Source of the DNA: Ignavibacteriaceae bacterium
GTDB lineage: Bacteria; Bacteroidota; Ignavibacteria; Ignavibacteriales; Ignavibacteriaceae
Reading direction: 5' to 3'
Assembly (NCBI GenBank): GCA_008933765.1
Contig: WBUK01000014.1
Coordinates: forward strand, 48,613-112,612
DNA: 64,000 bases
Below are positions 1 through 8,993 of this stretch, piece by piece (positions within the stretch are counted from its first letter, which is position 1; each line of letters starts with the position of its first letter). The position numbers were made by a program, and so were the translations under genes. The notes under the pieces are model-generated. The model did not search any database and was not told where the DNA came from. It saw nothing but the letters and a program-made list of their open reading frames with translations.

Positions 1-187
1 GAAGAATTTCGTTGAATGCCTTCTCCGATTTCTCCTTTTTAAGCATTAAAAACAACCAGATTAAATCGCAGACTAACACTAAGCCCATAACAATCCGCGT
101 TACTGTATCACCAATAAGGATGATTAACAGCAGGATGACGGGTGCCAGAACCATAAGTCCTGTTTTTTTGTGCCGGTTTGCTTGCAT
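1..187 (-). CDS. Small membrane protein, C-terminus cut by window edge
   Basis: Direct translation from an ATG at 187 gives 62 residues running off the left edge with no stop. The start MQANRHKKTG is basic, followed by two hydrophobic stretches (about residues 11-27 and 31-50) and then a charged KKEKSEK segment. This looks like a small two-helix inner-membrane protein, with the basic N-terminus predicted inside. It lies about 70 bases downstream of engB on the same strand and could be co-transcribed. I do not recognise the family and propose no function. Confidence 0.5.
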   Translation of the reverse strand, partial: MQANRHKKTGLMVLAPVILLLIILIGDTVTRIVMGLVLVCDLIWLFLMLKKEKSEKAFNEIL

Positions 188-257
188 TTAAACTTTGAAT
201 CTCTTTAAACTTCAAAAATAAGTTTACGCTGCCACATAATCAAATCAAAAGCGGAAA

Positions 258-842
258 CTAACCAATTAATTGATCCCGAATTGCTGCAAAAACATTTTTT
301 TTAAATTTACCTGACTTAACAGTGTACGGGAAAATTGAGCTGAAGGCTCGCAACCCGGCGTAGTTGTTTTCAGCAGTTTTAAGTGCCGCACTCATTTCGC
401 TTTGGTTCAGTTTATCCGTTTTTGTCAGCAGTATTAAGTACCCCGCATCTGTTTCTTCACAAAATCTGGTAAATTCAAGGTCGAATTTGCTGTCAAGAAC
501 TCGTGAATCAATCAGGTGAATAATCAACTTAATCATCCCCGAAATTTTGAAATACTGCCTTATGAACGCCCCCCACCTCTCTCTTTCAGTTTTGCTGACC
601 TTGGCATATCCGTAGCCGGGCAGATCAACAAAATAGAAGGAATCATCAATTCTGATGTAGTTAAGCGCTCTGGTTTTGCCCGGTGTTCCGCTCACTTTAG
701 CCAAACCCGGCTTGCCGGTAATATGATTGATGAAGGATGATTTGCCGGCATTCGACCTTCCGGCAATCACCACTTCCGGTAGCCTTATCTTAACTGATTC
801 AGGGTCTGTAAACGACCCGGCAAATTCAACTTTTTCAAACAT
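258..842 (-). CDS. engB: Ribosome biogenesis GTP-binding protein EngB (YihA/YsxC)
   Basis: This is a TRAFAC-class GTPase needed for late assembly of the large ribosomal subunit in the cytoplasm. At 194 aa it has the usual family length. The G motifs are in order: P-loop GRSNAGKS at 28-35, G2 GTPGKT at 52-57, G3 DLPGYG at 73-78, and G4 TKTD at 140-143. The start codon lies only two bases beyond the T-run of the terminator that ends the ribosomal-protein cluster, and no Shine-Dalgarno sequence is visible. Expression may therefore depend on read-through from rplQ or on an almost leaderless start; this is inference. Confidence 0.96.
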   Translation of the reverse strand: MFEKVEFAGSFTDPESVKIRLPEVVIAGRSNAGKSSFINHITGKPGLAKVSGTPGKTRALNYIRIDDSFYFVDLPGYGYAKVSKTERERWGAFIRQYFKISGMIKLIIHLIDSRVLDSKFDLEFTRFCEETDAGYLILLTKTDKLNQSEMSAALKTAENNYAGLRAFSSIFPYTVKSGKFKKNVFAAIRDQLIG

Positions 843-843
843 A

Positions 844-879
844 TAAAAAAAGAGTAACCCGGAATCGCCGGATTACTCT
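844..879 (-). terminator. Rho-independent terminator after rplQ
   Basis: On the minus strand a 12-bp stem with one mismatch (851-862 against 868-879) closes a five-base loop and runs into seven T residues. It lies 24 bases after the rplQ stop and should end the alpha-operon transcript. The T-run almost touches the engB start codon at 842. Confidence 0.85.
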
Positions 880-902
880 TCACTCTAAATTAAATCAGGA
901 AA

Positions 903-1364
903 TTATGCCTCAATCGACGGAGCGGCTTCGGCTTCTTTCTCTTTTCTGGTTTGAGCAGCAGCTTCACGCGCTTCCTGCCTTGCCTGAGCAGCCAGGTTGG
1001 CGGCTTCGTTATAGTCAACCAATTCAATTATCGCCATCTGAGCAGCATCACCCAGCCTTAAGGATGTTTTAACTATTCTGGTGTAACCGCCTTTTCTCTC
1101 GCCCACCTGCGGAACGATGTCTCTGAACAACTCTTTAGCTGCTTCTTTGTTTCGCAGAACGCTCATAACGATCCTCTGATCGTGAAGTGTTCCCTTACGG
1201 GCTTTTGTAATCAGTGGTTCAGCGAACGACCTCAACTCTTTGGCTTTCGCAAGGGTTGTCTCTATTCTTTTATGCAAAAAAAGTGACGCAGCTAAGTTCT
1301 TCAGCAATGCATTCCTGTGGCTGTGAGTCCTCTTTAATTTTCTGCCTTTTACTCTATGTCTCAT
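903..1364 (-). CDS. rplQ: 50S ribosomal protein L17
   Basis: L17 sits near the exit of the peptide tunnel in the large subunit. The first ~118 residues match the family, starting [17 protein letters not shown]. The remaining ~35 residues are a tail rich in Ala, Glu and Lys, so at 153 aa it is longer than the ~127 aa enterobacterial protein. It is the last gene of the alpha block, 21 bases after rpoA, and is followed by a clear terminator. Confidence 0.97.
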   Translation of the reverse strand: MRHRVKGRKLKRTHSHRNALLKNLAASLFLHKRIETTLAKAKELRSFAEPLITKARKGTLHDQRIVMSVLRNKEAAKELFRDIVPQVGERKGGYTRIVKTSLRLGDAAQMAIIELVDYNEAANLAAQARQEAREAAAQTRKEKEAEAAPSIEA

Positions 1365-1385
1365 CTGTTAAACCTTCGTCGGGGA

Positions 1386-2381
1386 TTAATTTAAACTACT
1401 GTCGTCTTTTATATATTCGTCGATGTTCATTCCAAATTCCAGCCCAAGGGTTTCAACGATTTCCATCAATTCAGCGAGTGATTTCCTCCCAAAATTTCTG
1501 AATTTTAACATTTCTGATTCATCCTTCGCCACAAGGTCGGAGATGGTTTTTATGTTTGCCGCTTTCAGACAATTATGCGCACGGACGCTCAACTCAAGGT
1601 CGTCAACATTCGTAAGAAGAATCTTTCTGATTCTGTCTTTTTCAGAATCTTTTTTAACTTCTTCGTGTGTATCTTCCTGCTCGATATCAAAATTGATGAA
1701 GAGCTGGAGATGGTCTCTCATAATTTTTGCCGCCTGCGTAAGTGCGTCGTCCGGGGTGATAGAACCATCGGTTGTTATGTTCATAACCAATTTTTCATAG
1801 TCGTTCCTGTCACCAATTCTCACATTTTCGATGTCGTAAGTGGCATTTACAATGGGAGAATATATCGAATCGATAGCTATTGTACCAATAGCATAATCAG
1901 GCGATTTGTTCTCAACTGCCGGCACATAACCTTTGCCTCTTCCAACGCGTAACTCAACATCGAATTTTGCATTTTCCTGAAGTGTAGCGATGTGAACATC
2001 GGGGTTAAGAACTTCTAAATCTGCTGTATATTTTTGAATATCAGCACCTGTAACCACTTTGGGGCCCTGAATCGAAAACTCGATCTTAGCCGGTTTTTTG
2101 TTAAGTAGCTTTATTCTCACCTGTTTCAGGTTAAGAATTATCTCTGGAACATCTTCGACAACACCTTCTATCGTGCTGAACTCGTGCAGCACACCGCCAA
2201 ATTTAACGGCAGTGAAAGCCGCACCCGGAAGTGAAGAGATCAGGATCCTTCTGAGCGAGTTCCCAATCGTTACTCCGTAACCTCTCTCCAACGGCTGAAG
2301 GAAAAATCTGCCGAAAGTAGTGCTGTAGGTTGATTCTTCGCATACTACGGCATCCGGTATTTTTAGATATAATCCACTCAT
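1386..2381 (-). CDS. rpoA: DNA-directed RNA polymerase subunit alpha
   Basis: The alpha subunit dimerises to scaffold beta and beta', and its C-terminal domain contacts UP elements and activators. The N-terminal assembly domain (GRFFLQPLERGYG, NSLRRIL) fills about residues 1-230. A charged linker (HEEVKKDSEKD) follows, then an alphaCTD with ELSVRAHNCL and FRNFGRKSL. An in-frame ATG at 2402 is possible, but AGAGGA at 2386-2391 sits five bases before the ATG at 2381, and the product then starts MSGLYLKIP, so I take 2381 (331 aa). It lies between rpsD and rplQ. Confidence 0.97.
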   Translation of the reverse strand: MSGLYLKIPDAVVCEESTYSTTFGRFFLQPLERGYGVTIGNSLRRILISSLPGAAFTAVKFGGVLHEFSTIEGVVEDVPEIILNLKQVRIKLLNKKPAKIEFSIQGPKVVTGADIQKYTADLEVLNPDVHIATLQENAKFDVELRVGRGKGYVPAVENKSPDYAIGTIAIDSIYSPIVNATYDIENVRIGDRNDYEKLVMNITTDGSITPDDALTQAAKIMRDHLQLFINFDIEQEDTHEEVKKDSEKDRIRKILLTNVDDLELSVRAHNCLKAANIKTISDLVAKDESEMLKFRNFGRKSLAELMEIVETLGLEFGMNIDEYIKDDSSLN

Positions 2382-2407
2382 GTATTCCTCTAAAAATTTC
2401 ATTTATG

Positions 2408-3058
2408 TTATTTAGAGTACAACTCTACAACGAACTGCTCGTTAACATTGAGTTGCATTTCATCTCTCTCGGGGATACTTACAAAGGTGCCGCTGAGCGT
2501 CGCCTTGTCGATCGTTAACCATGGATAAAGGTTATCTTTAACCCTCTTTAGCGAGTTGTGAACAATATCCAACTGCTTGCTTTTATCTTTTACCTTTATT
2601 ACATCACCCGGAACGAGTGAGTATGAAGGAATATCAACTATATTACCATTGACGAGTATATGCCTGTGGCTGACCAACTGGCGCGCAGCCTTGCGCGAGG
2701 GCGCAAACCCAAGCCTGTAAACTACATTATCAAGCCTTCTCTCAAGAAGTTGCAACAGGTTAGTTCCCGTGATACCCTTTTGACGCGTTGCTTTATCAAA
2801 TAAATTGCGGAACTGCGTCTCAAGCACGCCGTAAATCCTTTTAATCTTTTGTTTCTCTCTGAGCTGAATACCGTATTCAGAAACTTTAGATTTACGGGAT
2901 TGCCCATGCTGACCCGGCGGGTAGTTCTTCCTCTTCTCGTCCTTATTCTTCTTCTCTTCAAGAGGGCATTTATCAGAAAAACATCTGCTCCCTTTTAAGA
3001 ACAGCTTCTGCCTTTCCCTCCTGCACAATTTACAAACCGAACCGGTGTATCTTGCCAT
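2408..3058 (-). CDS. rpsD: 30S ribosomal protein S4
   Basis: S4 nucleates assembly of the 16S rRNA 5' domain and in many bacteria represses its own operon. At 216 aa it carries the zinc-binding N-terminus: C9, C12, C26 and C31 in a C-X2-C-X13-C-X4-C spacing. The S4 RNA-binding domain ([22 protein letters not shown]) follows. It is placed between rpsK and rpoA, as in most alpha operons. Confidence 0.97.
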   Translation of the reverse strand: MARYTGSVCKLCRRERQKLFLKGSRCFSDKCPLEEKKNKDEKRKNYPPGQHGQSRKSKVSEYGIQLREKQKIKRIYGVLETQFRNLFDKATRQKGITGTNLLQLLERRLDNVVYRLGFAPSRKAARQLVSHRHILVNGNIVDIPSYSLVPGDVIKVKDKSKQLDIVHNSLKRVKDNLYPWLTIDKATLSGTFVSIPERDEMQLNVNEQFVVELYSK

Positions 3059-3080
3059 TTACTAATTCTCCAATATAAAA

Positions 3081-3467
3081 TTAAACTCTTCTCTTCTTCG
3101 GAGGCCTGCACCCGTTGTGCGGGATCGGGGTGATGTCTTTTATCGAGGTTATCTCGAAACCAACATTCACCAACGCTCTGATCGCAGATTCCCTGCCGGC
3201 GCCGGGGCCCTTCACTCTTACTTCAACTCTTCTTAACCCAAGATCGTATGCCTCCTTGGCAGCAGCTTCACTCGTTACCTGCGCAGCAAATGGGGTGTTC
3301 TTGCGCGAACCTTTAAAACTGTTCCGACCGGCGGTTGACCACGATATAGTGTTGCCGTAGATATCCGTTAGTGTTACTAACACATTGTTAAACGATGCTT
3401 TTATGTGTGCGATGCCGTTGGCATCCACAACATGTTTTTTCTTGACTTTTTTGGTAGTCTTTGCCAA
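3081..3467 (-). CDS. rpsK: 30S ribosomal protein S11
   Basis: S11 is a platform protein close to the P and E sites. The 128-aa product has a Lys-rich start ([12 protein letters not shown]), the core segment [10 protein letters not shown], the conserved [13 protein letters not shown], and the usual basic C-terminus [12 protein letters not shown]. It lies between rpsM and rpsD with gaps of 22 bases. Confidence 0.97.
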   Translation of the reverse strand: MAKTTKKVKKKHVVDANGIAHIKASFNNVLVTLTDIYGNTISWSTAGRNSFKGSRKNTPFAAQVTSEAAAKEAYDLGLRRVEVRVKGPGAGRESAIRALVNVGFEITSIKDITPIPHNGCRPPKKRRV

Positions 3468-3489
3468 ATTACAATCCTCCGATTTTCAA

Positions 3490-3873
3490 TTATTTCTTGG
3501 CAGCTGCTTTTTTCTTGCCGGCTACGGTTCTTCTCTTACCTTTTCTCGTGCGGGAGTTCGTGCGAGTACGCTGACCCCGTACCGGAAGACCCTTGCGATG
3601 ACGCAAACCGCGGTATGAACCGATCTCCATCAACCTCTTGATGTTCATCTGTACTTCGGATCGAAGTGCACCCTCAACTTTAAAGTCTGACTGTATAACA
3701 GACCTTATGCTGCCGACTTCGTCCTCGGTCAACTCACCTACTTTTCTGTTAGGGTCAATCGAAGCTCTTTCTAAGATATCGCTCGCTGTTTTTGCCCCGA
3801 TACCAAAAATATACTGCAGCCCGTAAAAAATCTTCTTGTTTTTTGGTAAATCTACACCAGCTATTCTTGCCAA
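3490..3873 (-). CDS. rpsM: 30S ribosomal protein S13
   Basis: S13 is in the head of the small subunit and bridges to L5. The 127-aa product begins [14 protein letters not shown], contains [11 protein letters not shown] (helix-two-turn-helix region) and [15 protein letters not shown], and ends in a very basic tail rich in Lys, Arg and Ala that reaches toward tRNA in the family. It is the first large gene of the alpha block, after rpmJ. Confidence 0.97.
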   Translation of the reverse strand: MARIAGVDLPKNKKIFYGLQYIFGIGAKTASDILERASIDPNRKVGELTEDEVGSIRSVIQSDFKVEGALRSEVQMNIKRLMEIGSYRGLRHRKGLPVRGQRTRTNSRTRKGKRRTVAGKKKAAAKK

Positions 3874-3897
3874 TTAAATTTCTCCTTTGAAAAAAAT

Positions 3898-4011
3898 CTA
3901 TCCTTGTCTTTGCTTATGCTTTGGGTTCTTGCAAATAACCCTTACACTGCCTTTTCTTTTGATGATCTTGCAGTGATCGCATATCTTTTTAACTGAAGCT
4001 CTAACTTTCAT
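3898..4011 (-). CDS. rpmJ: 50S ribosomal protein L36 (zinc-ribbon form)
   Basis: Direct translation from the ATG at 4011 gives 37 residues starting [15 protein letters not shown]. Zinc ligands C11, C14, C27 and H32 are all present (C-X2-C-X12-C-X4-H), so this is the zinc-dependent C+ type. It sits between infA and rpsM, the normal place at the spc/alpha junction, 12 bases after the infA stop. Confidence 0.95.
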   Translation of the reverse strand: MKVRASVKKICDHCKIIKRKGSVRVICKNPKHKQRQG

Positions 4012-4023
4012 CTAAATTCTCCG

Positions 4024-4242
4024 CTATTTATACCGGTAGGTAATTCTTCCTTTTGTCAGATCGTATGGTGAGAGTTCAATCGAGACTCTATCGCCGACGA
4101 GAATCTTGATAAAATGCATCCGCATTTTACCGGAGATGTGCGTCAGTATTTCGTGCCCGTTATCTAATTTCACCTTAAAACTTGCGTTCGGCAAAGTTTC
4201 GGTGATAACACCATCAACTTTTATTGGTCCTTGTTTTGCCAT
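4024..4242 (-). CDS. infA: Translation initiation factor IF-1
   Basis: IF-1 binds the 30S A site during initiation and stimulates IF-2 and IF-3. The 72-aa product is a single OB fold of family length ([25 protein letters not shown], ending RITYRYK). Its start codon follows the map stop with no intervening base, so the two are probably translationally coupled. Confidence 0.97.
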   Translation of the reverse strand: MAKQGPIKVDGVITETLPNASFKVKLDNGHEILTHISGKMRMHFIKILVGDRVSIELSPYDLTKGRITYRYK

Positions 4243-5001
4243 TTATTCCACGGTTAATATTTCCGGTTCTTGCCCGTTAATCAGAATGGTATGTTCAAAA
4301 TGAGCCGAAGGCTGCCCGTCAACTGTGCGGATAGTCCAACCGTCCCGCATTTCATACACATCGTATCTGCCCATGTTTACCATCGGCTCGATCGCCAGTG
4401 TCATCCCATTCTGCAGTTTCTTGCCTGTACCCTTTACCCCGTAATTGGGGATTGAAGGGTCTTCATGGAGATATTTCCCAACTCCATGCCCGCAAAGAGC
4501 CCGGACAACGGAAAACCCGTTAGCTTCCACATATTCCTGCACGGCGTGCGAAATATCGTGCACCCTGTTACCAACAACAGCTTGTTGAATACCCAGATAC
4601 AACGATTTTTCAGTTACATCCATCAGGCGCTGCTTCTGAGTGTCTTCCCCCACCAGAACAGAAAGAGCACCATCACCAAAGTAACCGTTTTTCTTAACGC
4701 CACAGTCAATAGATACCAAATCCCCGGATTGAACTTGTTTATCACCGGGGATACCGTGAACCACGGCATCGTTAAGTGAAAGACACAAAGTTCCGGGGAA
4801 AGGTGGTGTGCCCACCTGCCGGTATCCTTTGAAAGCCGGTGTGCCACCACGGCTGAGGATGTGATCCTCGGCTATCTTGTCCAGCTCTCCGGTTGTAATT
4901 CCCACTTTTACAAATTTTTTCACCAAGTTGAGAGTTTCCGCAACGATCCGGCAACTCTCGCGGATGGCGTCAATCTCTTCAGCTTTTTTAATATAGATCA
5001 C
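4243..5001 (-). CDS. map: Type I methionine aminopeptidase
   Basis: It removes the initiator Met from nascent proteins. The 252-aa M24 (pita-bread) enzyme shows the metal ligands in order: Asp in SIDCGV, Asp in FGDGA, His in GHGVGKYLHEDP, Glu in AIEPMVN, and Glu in AHFEHTILI. There is no zinc-finger extension, so it is the compact class Ia form. It lies between secY and infA (gap of 4 bases to secY), a common arrangement that ties N-terminal processing to ribosome synthesis. Confidence 0.97.
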   Translation of the reverse strand: MIYIKKAEEIDAIRESCRIVAETLNLVKKFVKVGITTGELDKIAEDHILSRGGTPAFKGYRQVGTPPFPGTLCLSLNDAVVHGIPGDKQVQSGDLVSIDCGVKKNGYFGDGALSVLVGEDTQKQRLMDVTEKSLYLGIQQAVVGNRVHDISHAVQEYVEANGFSVVRALCGHGVGKYLHEDPSIPNYGVKGTGKKLQNGMTLAIEPMVNMGRYDVYEMRDGWTIRTVDGQPSAHFEHTILINGQEPEILTVE

Positions 5002-5005
5002 TTTA

Positions 5006-6343
5006 TCAGTACGATCTTCGTCTGGTTAACTTTCCGCCTTTCATAAAGCCGTCATAATGTCTCATCACCATCATCGAGTTAATCTGGATCATGGTGTCCA
5101 AAGCCACACCCACGACGATGAGCAAACTTGTGCCTCCGAAAAATTGCGCAAATGTTGGGGCTACATTAAACCTTGAAACAAACGCAGGAAGTATCGCAAC
5201 TATAGCTAAGAATATCGAACCCGGCAGGGTGATCTTCGTAAGGATGTTATCGATAAATTCAGAAGTCTGTTTTCCGGGTCTGATGCCGGGTATAAACCCA
5301 CCCTGTCGTTTCATATTATCAGCAACTTCTTTCGGGTTGAATGCAATAGCCGTGTAGAAATAGGTGAAAAATATGATTACTAAGGCGTATATGAAAGAGT
5401 AAACAAACGATGTATAGTTAAAATGTTGAGCAATCGACTGAATAAACTCGCTGTCCGGGAAGAATGAAAGCAGCGTGTTCGGAATGAACATAATTGCCTG
5501 CGCAAAGATGATAGGCATAACACCCGCTGTGTTAACACGAAGCGGAATGTATTGCGTTACACCACCGTAAACTTTTCTTCCGACAACTCTTTTGGCATAT
5601 TCAACCGGTATTCTTCTTGTACCCTGTGTTACTAAAACCACTCCTGCGATGATGAATACTAACAGGGTAAGAAGTATAAGTGAAACTATAAGATTTCCCC
5701 CGGCTTGAACCGACTGGTATTCAGCACCAAGTGCGTAGGGAAGCCTGTCGATAATTCCAATAAAGATAATCAGCGAGATACCGTTTCCGATACCACGGTC
5801 GGTGATTTGTTCACCTAACCACATCATAAAAATAGTACCCGCAGTTAAAATAAGCACCGACTGAATCGTCCAGAAGTAAGGATCGATTCCGGGAGCCAGA
5901 ATTCCACCGCCGGCAGCGGTTTTATTCAGTGTAAATGTGGTTCCCCACGCCGTCAAACCGGCTATAAGCACGGTACCGATTCTTGTCCACTGGTTAATTT
6001 TCTTTCTTCCTTCTTCACCTTCCTGCTGAAGTTTAGCAATAGAAGGAAGTACTGCGCCTGCAAGCTGCAGAATAATTGATGCGGAGATGTACGGCATTAT
6101 ACCGAGTGCGAAAATAGCCGCATTGCGGAAAGCACCGCCCACAAACAGATCGTAGAGTCCGAACAAAGAGTCGCTGCCACCCTGTTGATCCATCGCCTGC
6201 TTCAACAGGTGACTGTCAACCCCGGGTAGTGCGATATGTGCACCAATTCTTACGATCAACAGTATAAAAAGAGTGTAAACTACCCTCTTTCTAAGCTCTT
6301 CGATCTTGATTATGTTTCTGATAACTTCTATAAAACGCTGCAT
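5006..6343 (-). CDS. secY: Protein translocase subunit SecY
   Basis: SecY is the channel of the SecYEG translocon in the inner membrane. The 445-aa product has ten hydrophobic helices, the plug-region segment GGAFRNAAIFALGIMPYISA, and the C5 loop with NPKEVADNMKRQGGFIPGIRPG. The C-terminus RHYDGFMKGGKLTRRR is basic and cytoplasmic. It follows rplO by 10 bases; its partner secE is at the far end of the supercluster. Confidence 0.97.
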   Translation of the reverse strand: MQRFIEVIRNIIKIEELRKRVVYTLFILLIVRIGAHIALPGVDSHLLKQAMDQQGGSDSLFGLYDLFVGGAFRNAAIFALGIMPYISASIILQLAGAVLPSIAKLQQEGEEGRKKINQWTRIGTVLIAGLTAWGTTFTLNKTAAGGGILAPGIDPYFWTIQSVLILTAGTIFMMWLGEQITDRGIGNGISLIIFIGIIDRLPYALGAEYQSVQAGGNLIVSLILLTLLVFIIAGVVLVTQGTRRIPVEYAKRVVGRKVYGGVTQYIPLRVNTAGVMPIIFAQAIMFIPNTLLSFFPDSEFIQSIAQHFNYTSFVYSFIYALVIIFFTYFYTAIAFNPKEVADNMKRQGGFIPGIRPGKQTSEFIDNILTKITLPGSIFLAIVAILPAFVSRFNVAPTFAQFFGGTSLLIVVGVALDTMIQINSMMVMRHYDGFMKGGKLTRRRSY

Positions 6344-6353
6344 TGATACTCAG

Positions 6354-6812
6354 TTAAATTTTTTCTGTTTTACCGCCGGCAGCTTCGATCTTTTCGATAG
6401 CCGACTTACTGAATTGGTGCCCTTTTACGGTCACCGCAGAGGTGATTTCGCCACTTCCAAGAATTTTAACAGGCTGAGCGGCTTTAGAAATAACACCTGC
6501 CTGAAAGAGAACTTCGATTGTTACGGTGTTCTCATCCAACTTACCGGCATCGATAAGTTTTTGAATCTGGTAAAGGTTAACCGCCTGGTAGTGAATCTTA
6601 AAAGGAGGCGTAAAACCAAATTTAGGAACGCGGCGTTGAATAGGCATCTGACCGCCCTCAAACCATGCTCTGCGTTTTGCACCGGAACGGGAAAGCTGCC
6701 CGTTCGAACCGCGTGTAGCTGTTTTTCCGTGCCCGGAACCTGAACCGCGCGCTACTCTTTTTTTCTTCTTAACAGCGCCTGCTGCGTATTTTAAATTGCT
6801 AAGGTAACTCAT
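6354..6812 (-). CDS. rplO: 50S ribosomal protein L15
   Basis: L15 is a late-assembly large-subunit protein with a long N-terminal tail that threads rRNA. The 152-aa product has a basic start (KKKKRVARGSGSGHGKTATR), the conserved FEGGQMPIQRRVPKFGF, and a globular C-terminal half (VTVKGHQFSKSAIEKIEAAG). It lies between rpmD and secY. Confidence 0.97.
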   Translation of the reverse strand: MSYLSNLKYAAGAVKKKKRVARGSGSGHGKTATRGSNGQLSRSGAKRRAWFEGGQMPIQRRVPKFGFTPPFKIHYQAVNLYQIQKLIDAGKLDENTVTIEVLFQAGVISKAAQPVKILGSGEITSAVTVKGHQFSKSAIEKIEAAGGKTEKI

Positions 6813-6817
6813 CTTAA

Positions 6818-7000
6818 TTAATCCTGAATTTCTTCCACTTTTACAAGGTGTGCTACTTTTCTTACCATACCTCTGATCTGAGGAGTGTCGGTGTGTTCCA
6901 CAGTCCTGTGAGGTCTGCCAAGCCCAAGCGCTTCAATAGTAGCTTTTTGATCCTTGGGTCTGTCGATAACACTTTTTGTTTGTGTAATTTTTAATTTCAT
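6818..7000 (-). CDS. rpmD: 50S ribosomal protein L30
   Basis: The 60-aa product has the full L30 ferredoxin-like fold ([39 protein letters not shown]). It is five bases upstream of rplO and 15 bases after rpsE. Confidence 0.96.
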   Translation of the reverse strand: MKLKITQTKSVIDRPKDQKATIEALGLGRPHRTVEHTDTPQIRGMVRKVAHLVKVEEIQD

Positions 7001-7015
7001 CGGTCTGCCTTTATT

Positions 7016-7522
7016 CTATAAGGTGAACATCTCTTTAACGGATAAGCCCCTCTGCGCTGCAACTTCATTAGCGCTTCTTAACTGAAGCAAGCCGGCCAAA
7101 GTTGCTTTCACCTGGTTGTGAGGGTTACTTGACCCGAGTGACTTTGTGAGCACATCCTGTACACCTGCAGCCTCAAGCACCGCACGAACACCGCCGCCGG
7201 CAATCAGACCGGTTCCCGCAGTGCACGGTTTAAGAAGCACTTTGCCCGCCCCGTATTTGCCGGTTACTTCGTGAGAAACTGTGTGCGAGCCGATGTATAT
7301 CTGATGCAGATTCTTACGGGCATCGTCTATTCCTTTTTGAATTGCGTCGGTAACCTCGTTAGCCTTTCCCAAACCAACGCCTACCAACCCGTTGCCGTTA
7401 CCAACGACAACTATCGCGTTAAAGCCGAATCTTCTTCCGCCCTTAACTACCTTCGCAACGCGGTTAATGTGAACAACCTTCTCTTTAAGGCCGTCTGAAC
7501 TTTGTGTTCTTGTGCTCTTCAA
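7016..7522 (-). CDS. rpsE: 30S ribosomal protein S5
   Basis: S5 is at the mRNA entry and the 30S body/head hinge and influences decoding accuracy. The 168-aa product has the N-terminal dsRNA-binding-like half ([31 protein letters not shown]) and the C-terminal half [19 protein letters not shown] tRNA-Gln gene occupies the 114 bases between its start and the rplR stop, which is unusual for an spc operon. Confidence 0.97.
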   Translation of the reverse strand: MKSTRTQSSDGLKEKVVHINRVAKVVKGGRRFGFNAIVVVGNGNGLVGVGLGKANEVTDAIQKGIDDARKNLHQIYIGSHTVSHEVTGKYGAGKVLLKPCTAGTGLIAGGGVRAVLEAAGVQDVLTKSLGSSNPHNQVKATLAGLLQLRSANEVAAQRGLSVKEMFTL

Positions 7523-7554
7523 ATTTTTAACTCCGTTTTTTCAATTTTTCTGTG

Positions 7555-7625
7555 CTGCCGAGGGAGGACTCGAACCTCCACATACGGCTCCAAAGGCCGC
7601 TGTCCTACCGTTAGACGACCCGGCA
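7555..7625 (-). tRNA. tRNA-Gln (anticodon UUG) inside the spc operon
   Basis: The minus strand folds into a full cloverleaf. The acceptor is TGCCGGG against CTCGGCA with one G-T pair; the D-stem is GTCT/GGAC; the anticodon stem GCGGC/GCCGT encloses loop CTTTGGA (anticodon TTG); the T-arm is GGAGG-TTCGAGT-CCTCC. Discriminator G is at 7555 and CCA is not encoded. The gene lies 11 bases downstream of the rplR stop and 32 bases upstream of the rpsE start, on the same strand, so it must be cut out of the ribosomal-protein mRNA or have its own promoter. Confidence 0.93.
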
Positions 7626-7636
7626 AAATAACATTA

Positions 7637-7996
7637 CTAAAACTTAAGCCCGCCTTCTCTTAAGCCGTCGGCTAAAGCTTTCACACGCCCGTGATACTTG
7701 TAGCCGTTTCTGTCGAATACAACAGTTTCGATCTTCTTTTCAATCGCTTTTTTAGCAAGATATTCACCAACAACCTTCGAGCGGGCAGTCTTTCCGTTTG
7801 CCTTTTTCAGTTCGTCCTGAATATCTTTGGAAAGCGATGACCCTGCCAGAACAGTAGTGCCGGTCAGGTCGTCAATCAATTGAGCGTAAATCTGGTTCAG
7901 GCTACGGGTAACCGTCAGCCTTGGAACTTCGGAAGTTCCCGAGATCTTTCCTCTGATCTTCCTTTTAATTCTTTCTCTGGAATTTTTCTTACTCAT
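7637..7996 (-). CDS. rplR: 50S ribosomal protein L18
   Basis: L18 helps bring 5S rRNA into the large subunit. The 119-aa product has the family core (RLTVTRSLNQIYAQLIDD, TTVLAGSSLSKD, ending FDRNGYKYHGRVKALADG). It lies between rplF and the inserted tRNA-Gln. Confidence 0.97.
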   Translation of the reverse strand: MSKKNSRERIKRKIRGKISGTSEVPRLTVTRSLNQIYAQLIDDLTGTTVLAGSSLSKDIQDELKKANGKTARSKVVGEYLAKKAIEKKIETVVFDRNGYKYHGRVKALADGLREGGLKF

Positions 7997-8014
7997 AATA
8001 TCTTAACTCCGCGG

Positions 8015-8557
8015 CTATTTCTTACCGGCAGTCTTACCGGCTTTTCTTCTGATAGTTTCGTTCGAATATTTAATACCTTTGCCTTTGTACGGTTCAGGTT
8101 TTTTCAGTGATCTGATCTTCGCAGCAACTAAGCCAACCACTTCCTTGTTAATTCCGCTTACCACTAATTGCGTGGGGGTTGTTACCTGAACAGTAACACC
8201 TTCTGGCGGCATGAAGTAAATCGGGTGCGAAAACCCAAGAGCAAGCAGCACATTCTGATCCTTTGCTTCTGCTTTAAAACCAACACCTACAATATCCAGT
8301 GTTTTGGTGTATCCGTCGGTTACGCCCGTTACCATATTCTGAACGAGCGACCTCGTAAGCCCGTGCAGGGCTCTGCTTTCTTTCTGATCATCTTTCCTGG
8401 TAATAACCAGCGTGCCTTCTTCTTGCTTGATTTCGACAGCATCCGAGAACACCCGGCTAAGCTGCCCTTTCGGCCCTTTAACGGTCAATTCGCTACCGTT
8501 TATGGTAATCGAAACGCCATTCGGTATCTCTACCGGTTTTTTTCCTATACGCGACAC
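8015..8557 (-). CDS. rplF: 50S ribosomal protein L6
   Basis: L6 lies near the factor-binding site of the large subunit. The 180-aa product has two alpha/beta repeats: MSRIGKKPVEIPNGV at the start, GVGFKAEAKDQNVLLALGFS mid-protein, and the C-terminal signature PEPYKGKGIKY followed by a basic KAGKTAGKK tail. Confidence 0.97.
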   Translation of the reverse strand: MSRIGKKPVEIPNGVSITINGSELTVKGPKGQLSRVFSDAVEIKQEEGTLVITRKDDQKESRALHGLTRSLVQNMVTGVTDGYTKTLDIVGVGFKAEAKDQNVLLALGFSHPIYFMPPEGVTVQVTTPTQLVVSGINKEVVGLVAAKIRSLKKPEPYKGKGIKYSNETIRRKAGKTAGKK

Positions 8558-8580
8558 TTTATCTTGCTCCGTTTATGATA

Positions 8581-8976
8581 TTACCAAATATAGCAGAGTA
8601 CCTCGCCGCCAACTTTGTCACGGCGTGCCTGCTTATCTGTCATTATTCCGCTTGAAGTTGAAAGAACCGCAATTCCGTAGCCGTTAAGTACTCGCGGAAG
8701 TTTATCCACGGACTTGTAAACCCGAAGCCCGGGCCTGCTGATTTTCTTCAAACCTGTAATAGCGGATTTGCCCTGCGAATATCTCAAAAGTATTCTGAGG
8801 ACATTCTGCTTGTTATCAGGGATAACTTCAAAATCGTAAATATAGCCGTATTTCTTAAGAAGTTCGGCAATGGCTACTTTCATGTTAGATGAAGGGAGTT
8901 CAACTCTTCTCTTGTTAGCCTTAATTGCGTTTCTTAATCTGGTTAAGAAATCAGCTATGGGGTCTGACATTGTCAT
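8581..8976 (-). CDS. rpsH: 30S ribosomal protein S8
   Basis: S8 binds helix 21 of 16S rRNA and is the translational repressor of the spc operon in enterobacteria. The 131-aa product has [15 protein letters not shown] at residues 3-17 and the C-terminal [20 protein letters not shown]. The first of two ATGs is used here because AGGAG lies upstream of it; a start two codons later is possible. Confidence 0.97.
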   Translation of the reverse strand: MTMSDPIADFLTRLRNAIKANKRRVELPSSNMKVAIAELLKKYGYIYDFEVIPDNKQNVLRILLRYSQGKSAITGLKKISRPGLRVYKSVDKLPRVLNGYGIAVLSTSSGIMTDKQARRDKVGGEVLCYIW

Positions 8977-8993
8977 ATTTTACAAATCTCCTT

